A DNA stretch of 64,000 nt from Ischnura elegans (taxonomy: Eukaryota > Arthropoda > Insecta > Odonata > Coenagrionidae), in NCBI RefSeq assembly GCF_921293095.1, contig NC_060258.1, forward strand, positions 7,268,607 through 7,332,606, in the 5' to 3' direction. The position numbers and the translations under genes were made by a program. The number at the start of each line of letters is the position of its first letter. Positions within the stretch are counted from its first letter, which is position 1. The notes under the pieces are model-generated. The model was not told where the DNA came from. It ran no database searches and saw only the letters and a program-made list of their open reading frames with translations. Of the stretch, positions 24,691-36,904 are shown piece by piece.

Positions 24691-25972
24691 GGCATTCGGC
24701 CACATTCATTGTTAACCTTTGTTTACTTTCCAGTGACTGGGTAAGCTAAAATGATTATCTCATGCACGGATAAACCACAGCCGGATAATCAGGAGTCGCC
24801 GCATATTACGAGGGAAATGAGTGCATTTGGCCACACTAAATGCTCACCTTTGTTCACTGACTAGTGATTGGGAAAACTAAAGTGTTGAACTCATACACGG
24901 ATAAACAACAGCCAGATAATCAGAGGTCTGCCGTACATGATGAGGCAAATGATTTCATTCGGCCACAGTCATGGCTAAACATTGTTCACTGTCAAGTGAT
25001 AGGGAAGGCTAAAGTGTGAAATGCATTCTTTATATAGCACATCCGGATAATGATGAGTCACCACAGGTGACGAACGAAACGGGTGCATTCGGCCACACTG
25101 AACGATAACCTCTTCTCTATCCAGTGACTGGGAAAACGTAAGTGTGGAACTCATGCACGGATAGACCACAGCCGGATAATTATAAGTCTGACGAACATGA
25201 CGCAAAATATTAGTGCATTCAGCCACACTGAACGCTCACCTTTGTTCACTGTCTAGTGACTATGAAAACTAATGTGTGAAACTCATGGACGGATAAATGA
25301 CAGCCGTATTGTTCTGAGTCTGCCGCACATGACTAGCCATATGAGTGCATTCGGTATAACACACCGAACACACACATTTGTTCACTGACTAGTTTTTAGG
25401 AAAACTAAAGTGTTGAACTCATTCACGGATAAACCACAGCCGGATAGTAAGAATTTGCCGCACATGACGACCGAAATGAGTGCATTCGGCCACAGTATTA
25501 GCTCAACTTTGTTCACTGTCAAGCGATAGGGTAAGCTTAAGTGTGAAACTCATGCAGCGATAAACCATAGCCTGATAATCAATAGTCAACGCACATGACG
25601 TGCGATATGAAAGCATTCGGCCTCACTGAACGCTCACCTTGTATTGCTGTTCAGTGACTTGGGAAATTGAAAATTTGAACTCATGCACGTATAAACCATA
25701 GGCGGATTATAAGAAGTCAACGCACATCACGAGCGAAAGGAGTATATTTAACCAACGTCTGCGATCACCTTTGGTTACTGTCAAGTGTCTGGGAAAAGTA
25801 ATGCGTAAAGCTCATGCACGGTAAAATTACATCCGGATAATCAGGAGTATGCCACACATGACGAGCAAAGTAAGTGCATTCGGCAACACTGAACGCTTAC
25901 CTTTGCTCACTGTCCCGTGACTGGGAAAAGTTATATTTGATACTCATGGACGGATAAACCACAGCCTTATAA

Positions 25973-28864
25973 TAGGGAACTTGCATATATCTCAGATATA
26001 ATCAATAGCCCCAACATTATATAAAAATTAATGTTTGCATACCTCGGTGAAAGTTTTTTTTATTATTTTATGACGTGGTTTGCGATATTTAATGCATCGA
26101 AGTTCACGAGAATTTTCAAATGCAAGCGAGAAGCGAAAACGCCCGATGATTGGCTGGCAGAAAAGTGACGTCATAGTTCAGTACGAGGAGGCACGGCGGA
26201 CGGCGGCACGGCCATAGTAGAGGTTGCATACTTGAATACATGCGATGGCGTTGTTATGATTCATTTATTGAAGTGCAGACGTATCGGAGTTGTTCATTGT
26301 GACTTCAGGGCTATTATTTGATCTATTTCTCCTCCATTGAAAGCGATAGATTGCGTAAAGATGAAGGAATATGGTTATTCTTAGGCTGATCCTAGCAAGC
26401 TTCCTGTTACTGATTCCATCATGATAACTGTGTACTTTAGTGAAACTGTAGACTTCGTCGGCGCGGAAAGTCGATGCCGAGAAATGGAAAGGTAGCTGAT
26501 GAATGCATCTGAAATGTTCTATAGTTCATAACAAAGTGAGACTTGCGTATAATATTGGCGAAAGCGTATACTCATGTGATGTGTGTATTCTTTTGGCAGT
26601 CCGGTAGAGTCTTATGGTGAACTTATTTCCACCTCGAAGCTGTCGATGATACTTTCAACTTAAAAATACCTTGCCTGGAGGGCGACAGGAAGCTCTGAGG
26701 AAGCCAGACTATTAATGTTTCAATTTAGTAGCGATAATATAGACGAACTTCCAACACAATCTACCATCTTGTAACTCAAAACCCCGAAACCGCACTTACT
26801 ATTCCTATTATTATTATTCTGCAGAAAGAATCGGTCGATCGCATTTCGATTAATATAATAAATACAACGTCTTCAGGTGTTAAGAAGTTACTTTTGTAAT
26901 TAGAAGGCCTTCCCAAAGTAACATTAAAATTTGAATATTTTCCAAACAGAGTCTTTAATACATTTTGGGAGCTTTTCTCACGATACACCTGAAACCTACT
27001 CTAAAGGCGAGCTCATCGTCATTGCGATCGGTTGTCACTTAAAAATTCCGTATCGGAAATCCTAGAGGGATGACCTTCGACGATGGCCATGATCATCTGC
27101 ACTCTCACTATCACTGGAACCCGTGGTGAAAATATCATCCAAATCCTATTTCTATTTGGTTTTAACTGGGAAAGAGCAACAGAACTGCACATTCTTTGGG
27201 CAACCTTGGCATAGGCGGATCCAGGGGGGGGGCACGGGGGCACGTGCCCCCCCCCAGACCCTCAAAAATATGCAAGATTTTTAATAGGGTCCCATTATCA
27301 TTGCGTTCGTTTTGTATTACGAGGTATCCTTGTGCCCCTCCCAAAACTAAATCCTGGATACGGCCTTGCTTGTGCTCCTCCCAGAAAAAAATCCTGGATC
27401 CGCCCCTGAACCTTATTGGGTTTGACTTTCCCTCAAACATTCCATTTCCCCTGTGGTGCACATCAGTCCTATCTGTATACGATGGCCGGACAACCTTTAA
27501 ATGGATCCTTGGTTTATCCTGACAACCAACTAAATGGAAATTGCTGATCCACGCGTCTTCCTCTATCTCCACAGTTTCCAAATGAAGGGCCGCGGAACAT
27601 TCCTCATTGTGACTCAACTTTTTCTGAAAAGCAAGCCGGCGTAGAATAAAATGAAAGAATGCTGCGATTCATTTTTTGTGGCCACCTCTGGATTCCATTC
27701 TTTTTCCATCTACAACTTCCTTTATCTTTGGGGGTAAACTATGGGACAAGATAATGTTTAAATATTTTCATTAATTTATAACAAAATATAAGTTCTAAAA
27801 ATACCCAAAAGCCATTTTATTAATCCACACTGATGAGTGTAAATTAATGTGGAAGATGAATGCTGTAGACGTAGTAATTTTCCTTAGGTTGAGTCGCAAA
27901 GTTCATGAAGTTGACAAAACGGCTAATTTTTCGGTGTGCGGATCCATTTATTGCACTGGCCGTGTCTACATTTTTGAATTTTTTTGTAAGAAAATAAATC
28001 AGAATTTAGGATAAAATTTCCTTTAAAATGACATATTGTTCATTATTATAGCATGCAGTGAAGCCAGGATATAAATTTGCAAAGTACTACGGCACATCAT
28101 TTTGACGCCGACAGTAGAAGAAAACGCTGTCTTCTTGGCTGGCACTCGAATGCATGGGGGTCAACGTTGCTCTATATTTTCATGTTTCCTCCCTTTATTT
28201 TAAACATCATGGAATTTTCTATGTCCTTCCGTAACTGAAATAGAACAAGTGCCATAAATAATTTGAGTCCATCGTAACCATCGAGAAACACCTATCTCGA
28301 TTTTTGTTGTGAAGTTGAGTTTTTATTCTACGGCGGCCGAATTATCGAAAAATCTCAGTTTCAAGTTATTCATTCAATGAAATATGGATATATTATTTAT
28401 ATTAAAGTTATCTTCGCTCACATAGCGCACGGGTTTATCATTTCGTTTATTATACTCTTATTTTTCCATAACGCTCATCCCGACAGACGGCATGCATCGA
28501 GGCTTTTCTTCTAATTTCCTCCGCGGGAATGCAGACGAAAATTTTTTCTGGGGTGTTATTGCACAGAGGAACAATGCACCACTTGTAATTTTTCCTTATT
28601 TCAGCCATGTTCTCCTTTAAACGCAACGTGGCTCTTCCAAACCTGCAGTTACTGGGCTTGGATCTGGACTCCTACTGAACTATGACGTCACGGCCAGAAG
28701 ATTAGTGGGGGCGGTATTTTTTAGCCCGCGAAACTCGGGAGACTTTTGGGAGTCATTTTCTAGGGTAAAAACTGAACTTTAAGCGAAAAAAAGTATATTG
28801 CGGTACTAAGTGTTTACTGTAGTATATCAGCATACTGTTTATAAAAAGTATGCAATTTCCCTAT
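25973..28864. mobile_element. DNA transposon inserted in the satellite
   Basis: The satellite is interrupted by 2.9 kb of unrelated DNA. Its ends are inverted: left TAATAGGGAACTTGCATA and, on the opposite strand at the right, TAATAGGGAAATTGCATA. Inversion similarity resumes about 200 bp inside, where GTGACGTCATAGTTCAGTA occurs at both ends in opposite orientation, so the termini are long and degenerate. The target duplication is at most a few bases (TA or AT). Minus-strand frames at 27417-27617 and around 27100-27200 look coding-like (one contains HLVGCQDKPRIHLKVV) and are split by the nested MITE. I cannot assign the transposase family. Confidence 0.7.
27210..27408. mobile_element. hAT-like MITE nested in the transposon
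   Basis: Inverted termini match CAGGGGCGGATCCAGG (left copy CATAGGCGGATCCAGG, right copy exact to CCTGGATCCGCCCCTG). The 8 bases outside are AACCTTGG and AACCTTAT, a 6 of 8 match consistent with an aged hAT target duplication. The left half has long G and C runs around CACGTG that form a local palindrome. No coding capacity is present. Confidence 0.85.
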
Positions 28865-31727
28865 TAGGAGTCGCCGCAACTGACGAGCGAAATGAGTGCA
28901 TTTGGCCTCACTGAACGCTCATCTTTGTTCACTATACAGTGATTGGGAAAACTAAAGTGTGAAACTCATGCACGGATAAACCACTGCCTGATAAGCAGGA
29001 GTCGCCGCATAGGACGAGCGAAATGACTGCATTTTGCCACACTGAACGCTCATCATTGTTCGCAGTCCAGTGATTGAAAAAACTAGAGTGTGTAATTCAT
29101 TCAAGGATAACCACAGCCAGATTATCAGGAATATGCCACATGTGGCGAGCAAAATGGATGCATTCGGCCACACTTATTCCTCACCTTTGCTCATTGTCCA
29201 ATTACTAGGAAAAAATGTTTGAAACTCATGCAAAAATAACCACAGCCGGATAATCAAGAATTTACCGAACATCATTAGACAAATAAGTTCATTCGGCCAC
29301 AGTGATGGCTAAATTTTGTTCACTGTCAAGTGACAAGGGTAAGCTGGAGTGTGAAACTCATGCTTTATGCACAACAGCCGGATAATCAGGAGGTGCCACA
29401 CATGACGAGTGAAATAAGGCATTTTCCCATACAGAATGCTCACTTTTGTTCGCCGTCCATTGATTGGGAAAACTTAAGTGTGGAACTAATGCACGGAAAC
29501 ACCAAAGCCAGATTATCAGGAATCGCCGCACATGACGAGCGAATTGAGTGCATTCGGCCATACTGAACGCTCACCTTTGCTCACAGTCCAGTGACTGGGA
29601 AACTGAAGTGTGAACTAATGCACGGAAACACCAAAGCCGGATTATCAGGAGTATGCCGCACATCATGATGCAACTGAGTGCATTCGGACAAACTGATAGC
29701 CAACCTTTGTTCACTGTCAAGCGACTGGGAAAGTTAAAGTGTGACACTCATGCACGGATAAACCACAGCCAGATAATAAGGAGTCCAACGCACATGACGA
29801 GGCATTTGAGTGAATTCAGCCAACCTGAACGTTCGCCTATGCTCACAGTCTGGTGACTGGGATAAGTAATTGTGAAACTAATTCTGGATAAAGCACAGCC
29901 GGATAATCAGGTGTCTGCCGAATATGTCGAGCCAAATGAGTACATTCGGCTGCACACAACGAACACCTTCAAGAGGCAAATGAGTGCATTCGGCCACACT
30001 GATCGCCAACATTTGTTTAATGTCCAGTGACTGGGTAAAGCTTAAGTGTGAAACTCATGACGGATATACCACAGCCTGATAATCAGGAGTCAACGCATAC
30101 AACGCGCAAAATGAGGGCATTCGGCCTCATTTTGCAAAAAAAAACCTCAGCCGAATAATGAGGAATCACCGCTCATGACAGATGAAAGGAGTGCATTCGG
30201 CCACAGTGATGGTTAAACTTTGTACATAATCATGTGACTGGGAAATCTAAAGTTTGAAACTCATGCTGGATAAACCACAGCCGGATAATCAGGAGTCGGC
30301 GCATATTCCAAGCGAAATGAATGCATTTTCCCACACTGAACGCTCACCTTTGTTCACTCTCCATTGATTGGGAAAACTAAAGAGTGGAATTCATGCAAGG
30401 ATATTAAGGAGTCTGCCGCACATGACGAGCCACGTGAGTGCAATCAGCAAACCTGAAAGTTCACCTTTGCTCACTGTCTGGTGACTGGAATAAGTAATGT
30501 GTGAAACTCATGCTCGGATAAACGACAGCCTGATTATCAGGAGTTAGCCGAACATGACAGGCGAAATGAGTGCATATGGCCAGAGTGATGGCTTAACTTT
30601 GTTCACTTTCATGTGACTGGGAATGCTAAAGTGTGAAACTCATGCTGAATAAAACACAGCCGGATAATCAGGTGTCTGCCGCACATCATGAGGCAAATGA
30701 GTGCATTCGGCCACACGGATCACCAACCTTTGTTCACTGTCCAGTAACTGGGTAAGTTAAAGTGTTTATCTCATGCACGGATATACCACAGCCTAATAAT
30801 CAGTAGTCAACGCCCACAACGCGCAAAATGAGGGCGTTCGGCCACACTGAATACCTACCTTTGTTATCTGACCAGTGATTGGTAAAAATAAAGTGTAGAA
30901 CTCAAGAACGGGTAAACACAGCCGGATAATCAGGATTCTCGGACATTAAGAGCGAAATGAGTGCATTCCGCCACACTGAACGCTCATTTTTGTTCACTGT
31001 CCAGTGACTGGGAAAGCTATTGTTTGAAAATCATGTGCGGATAAACCAAAGCCGGATAATCAGAAGTATGCCACACATGACGAGCCAAACGAGTGCATTC
31101 AGCCACAATGAACGCTCATCTTTGCTCACTGTCCAGTGACAGGGAAAAAGAATGTGTGAAACTCCTGCACGGATTAACCATAGACGGATGATCTGGAGTC
31201 GCCGCACATGACAGGCGAAATGAGTGCATTCGGCCACAGTGATTGCTAAACATTCTTCACTGTCAAGTGACTGGTAAGGCTAAGAGTGAAACACATGCAC
31301 GGATAAACCACAGCCTGATTATCAGGAGTCGCCGCACATGACGAGTGAAATTAGTGCATTCGGCCACACTGAACGCTCACCTTTGTTCACTGTCCAGTGA
31401 CTGGGGAAACTTAAGTGTGGAACTCATGCACGGATAAACCACAGCCGGAAAATCAGGAGTCGCCGCACATGACGAGCTAAATGAGTGCATTTAGCCAACG
31501 TGAACGTTCACCGTTGGTTACTTCAAGTGACTGGGAAAAGTAATGTTTGAAACGCATGCACGGATATATTACAGCCGGATAATCAGGAGTATGCCACCGA
31601 TGGCGAGCCAAATGAGTGCATTCGGCAACACTGAACGCTTACCCTGCTCACTGTCCCGTGACTGGGAATAGTAAGGTTGGAAACTCATGCACGGATAAAC
31701 CACAGCCGGATAATCAGGGGTCTGCGA
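28865..31727 (+). repeat. Satellite array, second block
   Basis: The same roughly 131-bp satellite resumes directly after the transposon, in the same orientation as the end of the first block, with about 22 units. Successive CGGATA marks at 31300, 31431, 31561 and 31692 give 130-131 bp spacing. It ends abruptly at about 31727, part-way into a monomer. Confidence 0.92.
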
Positions 31728-32291
31728 TAGCATACGATAAAATAATTATGATATAATCTAATATGTCTGGTAGGTGCCACGTGCCATTGGGTTTAGTAAC
31801 AGCTTTTTCTAAGATTTTCCGAGAATATTACCTCACTTGAACGATTAGCAGTCATATCAGATTCCATTTTGTCAATTTCTAGTAAGTATGCATGGTAAAG
31901 TAGTGACAATTTTGGTTTGGACAATTTGAACAATAATATGAGTGCTAGCTTTCAGGCAGCTTCAGTGGTCTTCTACCCACAAGGATAAAGGAATCGCTAC
32001 AGACATACACCGGCAAGAAGCATAATTACAATAATTGTTTAAATGAATAAATTCGGGAATCAGAATGGCAAAATCAAATCGCAGCATCCACTTCTTCACC
32101 TTGGGAAACAGCTGAGGCATAGGGATGCATAATCCACAAATGATAAATCATTAATCTCTCATTGCTGGCATGTGTACCCAGTGGGCCTACTCTTAGTTCA
32201 ATTTGCCACCGTTAACCGTACCCAGTGCGCGTCCTGAACTGCTGTATCCATGAATTTATCTCTTTCGAGTAGAGTATTTTAACTTAAAACT
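31728..32291. other. Satellite flank with a small exon relic
   Basis: Ordinary AT-rich DNA. On the minus strand, 32122-32080 resembles the first part of the exons at 54212 and 48601 (CTGTTTCCCAAGGTGAAGA, then AGTGGATGCT). It lacks the rest of the exon, so it is a broken relic. Confidence 0.45.
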
Positions 32292-32737
32292 AGGGATGGT
32301 CGGATCGGATACCTCGGATCTAAGTATCCGCGGATACTGCCCTTCTTCGGATCCAAGGACGCGGATGACATCGGATCTGGATCCGAAATTTTGAATAATA
32401 GCTTCAGTGCCCGTAAGGGTGGATATAGATTCTTTTCACGATTATATCTTCGAATGCGCCGTCGCATTCGACTGTTGTCCTATACATGAGCCGTTTTGTT
32501 TGAAAGCTCTCGCAGACGTTACGAAGGAGAATTTTAGTCGTGGTAAATAAAAAAAGCAAAATACGATTGGCACGTAGTGTGACTCTTCCCAAGAGGTTGA
32601 GCAATCATCGGGGGAATATCAGCGACAGGAATTTGAAAATGTATTTTTAATCCGAAAATATGCAATCCGAAAGATCCGGCTCCGAAATTCAAGGATCCCA
32701 TTTGAATCCGATAAAAATCCTGGATCCGTCCATCCCT
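32292..32737. mobile_element. hAT-like MITE rich in GGATCC motifs
   Basis: Inverted termini AGGGATGGTCGGATC and (opposite strand) AGGGATGGACGGATC bound 446 bp. Flanking TTAAAACT and AAAAAACT match at 6 of 8 bases, suggesting an 8-bp hAT-type target duplication. The ends carry many GGATCC/CGGAT repeats on both sides, giving a strong foldback. The minus-strand frame through it is incidental. Confidence 0.75.
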
Positions 32738-34369
32738 AAAAAACTGATTACTTCTTTTTTTTCGAGGAATGTTTTTTCTTTCTAATAAAATCTCATCATG
32801 ATTTTTATGTGTTCAGGTTTTTAAAAAAATGTTGATGAAATTCTGTTTCAAGCCGGCGAGTTTACCAAGTTGGTCTTCAAAATCACTGCCTTTCTTCAAC
32901 TGCACTATCTTCTGAACGTCAAAAAGGGTCAGCTTCCTCAGTTTGAGGTACAATATCTTCCTTAGATGTTCAAAGCCTTATCTATCTTTTCCACGCTTCA
33001 TCAGCTAGAGCCAGCCCCATGTGAGTTTGGTCCACATCATTAGTTCACTCAAAGGGGCCATGCGCTTCGTTCAGCATCTTTTTTTTCTATCTTGGTCAGC
33101 AATCAACAAAGATGAACAATCTAAACTGAACAATCTAAACGATCACCATATACCAGGACTCCTTCGAGATATTTTCTTGCCTGTTGAAGGGTTCCAATAA
33201 TATGCATTTCAGTAGGGGAGAGTGGTGCACCTTGAACCTACGTGTACCTAGAAGTTACGATGTTCTCAGCAATATGATGTTGGTAAAAGAGATCATTTGA
33301 GCAGTACAACATAACCTCGCCGCAAGAGGTGTCTGATAGTTATGTTTGTCTGGCAAGTAACACTAGTTATTTTTTAAATTCAGGGAAAAATTTCATCCTC
33401 AAAAAGTATTTATGCTTCACGATTAATGTATTCTATTACAATGGTTCCCAGTAAGCAGTGAAACATAAATTATCCCTTAATGCCACTCTTTTTGGTTATG
33501 ATAACATGTGTATAAATGGATCTTCAGTTAACATATAAATTGTTGTCAATCAGTTTTTGCAGAAAGGTGCAACGGTGAACCTCGGTCGGAGTCTGCACTT
33601 AGTCCGCACGGGGTACCCTCACAATTCCTTCCTGAAGACTCCGATGAACTCCCACAGTAGCACTCACATTTTCACTCCAATCACTTTTTCAGGCCTTAAA
33701 TCAATTAACTCATCAAAGAAATCATCCACACAGCACTCGTAAAAATTTACAAATATTTTATAAATTTTCTGCATTGGAGTTTGTCGTGGAAATGATCGTT
33801 AAATATTTTGAACAAAATCTCTTATCTCTAAATTCGTTCAAAGTCCCTTTTCGTGGATCCACGTTTTTCCCTTGTATCTCCTGTATTTTTTCCAGCAGTA
33901 CTCTCCGCGAGAACATCAACACCTAAAATCTCTTGTTCGCAAAGGCAACACAACAGCCTACACGCTAGGAAAATTTCATTTTTAATTCAAGGGAATACTC
34001 TAACGATTCAGTATCTCTCCTCATCTCAAAACTATTTCTAAAAACGGAAATAAATGACGCCAAAGTGCCAAATGGATAATCGTTGTTTCTGTGGTCGTTA
34101 GGAATTATTGAGTCACAGAACCACAAGATTTATAGTAATCCAAACTCATGAACTTCCTTGCGAGATCACTACAAATCACAAAAAAATAACCAATAGAGTA
34201 CTTGTCAATAAGTGGTGGGCATCGGCAGAAAGCGCGCAACTGAAAGTTTCAAACGGTTTCGACCGAAATTTGTAAGAGTTAAAAAAGAGAATTATTCCAT
34301 AGGGACCTGGGTCTTCCCCAGTATAACTTGGAGGGATATGGTTGGACCGCATAGTAAGAAATGTAATGT
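32738..34369. other. No gene recognised
   Basis: A minus-strand segment around 32845-32990 has a coding-like stretch (LRKLTLFDVQKIVQLKKGS) but it is short and interrupted. It may be a relic of an unknown gene. Otherwise nothing is seen. Confidence 0.35.
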
Positions 34370-34432
34370 ACGAATACAAGGATCAAGAACTTTGCTATTT
34401 CCACATCTTCAGTTCTTGATCCTTGTATTCGT
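34370..34432. repeat. Perfect 22-bp hairpin, short member of a hairpin family
   Basis: ACGAATACAAGGATCAAGAA at 34370 (22 bp in full) is perfectly complementary to 34411-34432, with a 19-base loop. The loop (TTGCTATTTCCACATCTTC) and the right flank (ATGGATTTCCACCAAGTTAC) match the longer hairpin at 55975-56129 and its flank, so this looks like an internally deleted copy of the same element. Confidence 0.85.
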
Positions 34433-36639
34433 GCTATTATGGATTTCCACCAAGTTACGCCCTCAACGATTAATTAAATGTGACGCATTTAAATTTTGCG
34501 CGGATTTGCATTCTAGCGGCGGAACTGCAATGAAACCTATCCAAGTGGAAGTATATGGAGGGTAAAAACCACATATATTAGCACAAAAATGACCGGAGGC
34601 GGTCAAATAACATTTCGCGATTTTATTACGTGCATCATTTCGTTATTTTCCGACCGATAACGCTAAGATTTTTGACTTCTGATATTTCGGAACACATTAT
34701 CTGAAAATGAAGTTTTTTGAGTGAAAAAAATTCATGTCCAGATTAATGTCAGCTTTTACCTAGAATGACCGTGAGAGATCAAATGGCCGTTATTGTATTA
34801 AATACCGTAATTTAGCTCACTTTGCCCATCCTTAATGTCAGTTTCATCAAATATCATAGCGTGCACTTTAACACACAGGACTGATACTCAAGTTTGATTC
34901 TCATTTCCTTACGTATGATTTTACAGTTTAGGTGAAGGAGAGACATAAGCAATACCATGGTATGCATCGTCCTAAAGAGTCACCACTAACCAAGCCTAAT
35001 AGGCATTCTATGGGCAGTGATAAACATTCATTCAGTTGAAATTCATTGTTGCGTTCGTGCCGCCTGTCTTATAAACGATCACGGATATTTCCACCCACCT
35101 CCCCGTCAACTTGTTCACTTTCACTCCGCCTTGCTTTCCCTTGATTGCTGCTTCTTCTGATGGTTTCCTTCAACATTCCTCTGTTCTGCGCGTCCCATAG
35201 ATATTTTCTACAACGCTCTCATCGAACGTGTTTGAATATATTTCTGGATCGATCGGTTCTCCCTATGCCACTCTCATTGTCCCTTCGCGCTTGGTCTCTA
35301 GAAGATATCTCACTAAGAGATTTCAGTTTAATCACATGCTCAGAGGATCGATAAAATGAAATGCAAAGCGCCACATTCCAAAGGCTTTCTTCTCTACCTC
35401 CTCAAGACTCAAATACGCGTCCCAATCTACAACTTCGGTCACATTATATAAGCGCTGCCTCTTTTACCGTCTCGTAGTCTAACTAGGCGTTCTTGATTCG
35501 TCCAAGATTCGAGTTTTCGCCGAGTTATTTGTCATAGGGCGACGGCAGTTTCTCCTGGATCCCACTGGGCGTCTTTAGAAGGCCCGATATCGGCATTTTG
35601 CATCGCCTTTGTACCACTTTTTCTGACCCAGAAAAATTCATCGCGTTTTTTATTTACATGGGCAAAATTAATGTTTCTCGATGTTCCAGGAAAACTATTC
35701 CATTTTTATGCTGATGAGTGTTTCCCAAATACTTATTTGAACGCCGTGAAAGTAATAAGAATATTTGCAAAAGTGCTAAGAGAGTTAAGAAATACATACC
35801 TTGAGACCAAATTTGTTGTGCCTCATTTTAATGCTTTATTTTTTATTTTTTCTCAAATATATATTTTTCCCCCGGAAAAATTCGGCAAATAACGTGTTCT
35901 GAAATGCTACTTGAGTTTTGAAACACATCACGTATTATATTTTAATTATCCAAGTGAAACGCATTTTTATTTTACAGAAATATTTTTTGATGTAATTGAT
36001 ATTTTTTGCAATGTTAACACTAAATCTAACTGTGAAACTAATCAGAACATGAAAAGTTATCAGAACACTTCAATCCACGTTACATAAAAATATAAAGGGA
36101 AAGCTAATGGAAGAGCGCAAGAAAATAGCGAACGGTCAATTGACCGATGGCGGTCTTTATAGGTATGCGGCTTGCCGCGGACATTCTAGTGTCAACACGT
36201 GTATTTTACTTGCAGTCAAACTGCCTCTAGTGTAGCAATCAAGTCAAGTTGGGTGGTGCACCAATGCGAAATAGCAGAATGTCCCGACTGAGGACCGCTT
36301 CCCACATCCCTTGGGTGCAGCAGGTGTTCAAGTTACGGGTCTCCTGCCACTTCGGATCGGTAGAAACGAAAGTCAATGGTGGGTTTTCCCAATATTAGTG
36401 CAAGCAGCATGTCGTCCTTACATCAAAAGATTACCAAAACGCTATTGAAGTCGTGCATGCATGCGATGAAAGAAAATATTATCCGCCTCCTCTCCCTGCG
36501 TCAGAAATGCGCTTAACTTCGAGCAGTACAATCACTTTATCACATTTAGTAAGATTGGATAGTGATAAAATAGAAAATAGTACATAAAATGTGCAACTTC
36601 TTTTTATAAGTGAATGACCTATCTACGTCTGCTGAACCG
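34433..36639. other. No gene recognised
   Basis: A minus-strand segment around 35450-35330 is coding-like (VTEVVDWDAYLSLEEVEKKA) but is soon interrupted. It may be a retroelement relic or a fragment of an unknown gene. The rest shows no supported feature. Confidence 0.35.
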
Positions 36640-36904
36640 TTGAAAGAGAACAAATTCCCCAAGGCCGTACTCTTTGGTGAGCAAAGTGGGGGTTGGGAAG
36701 TATGTGCTTGTGAATGAGACCTTCGCGGAAATTTGCCCCTTAGAGCAAGTCTGCAAAGTGAGTGTGTGAGCTGCGCGATTGGTTGGTTTCACAGTGTTTT
36801 AGCTTTATTTCCGTGTTTTACCCCCTGTCAGCCTTTTAACTTCCCACCCCCTCCCCACGATTCCCACCAAGGAGTACGGCCTTGGGGAATTTGTTCTCTT
36901 TCAA
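36640..36904. repeat. Foldback repeat with 40-bp arms
   Basis: Positions 36640-36679 and 36865-36904 are inverted copies matching at 39 of 40 bases (arm contains CAAATTCCCCAAGGCCGTAC). Weaker G-rich similarity continues inward. The 185-base centre is GC-richer than the flanks. No TA, TTAA or 8-bp target duplication is evident, so the element type is unknown. Confidence 0.75.

Larger units (their letters stand above)
17561..25972. repeat. Satellite array, unit about 131 bp, first block
   Basis: A tandem array of diverged monomers. The spacing between successive CGGATAAACCACAGCC marks is 129-132 bp where I counted it. Each monomer runs: CGGATAAACCACAGCCGGAT, then AATCAGGAGT, then a variable GCCGCACATGACGAG-type segment, AATGAGTGCATTCGGCCACA, a variable segment, then TTCACTGTCCAGTGACTGGG, which contains a 6-bp dyad with 2-bp spacer. 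Several monomer types occur in a recurring order. About 64 units are present by length. Most run in one orientation, with inverted blocks at 18.34-19.04 and 23.27-24.69 kb. The open frames inside are incidental. Such an array would fit pericentromeric or other heterochromatin. Confidence 0.92.

Noticed and set aside
17561-31727. Satellite considered as a CRISPR-like array or a coding repeat
   Set aside because: Units are about 131 bp, diverged along their whole length and lack spacers; open frames are short and not shared between units.
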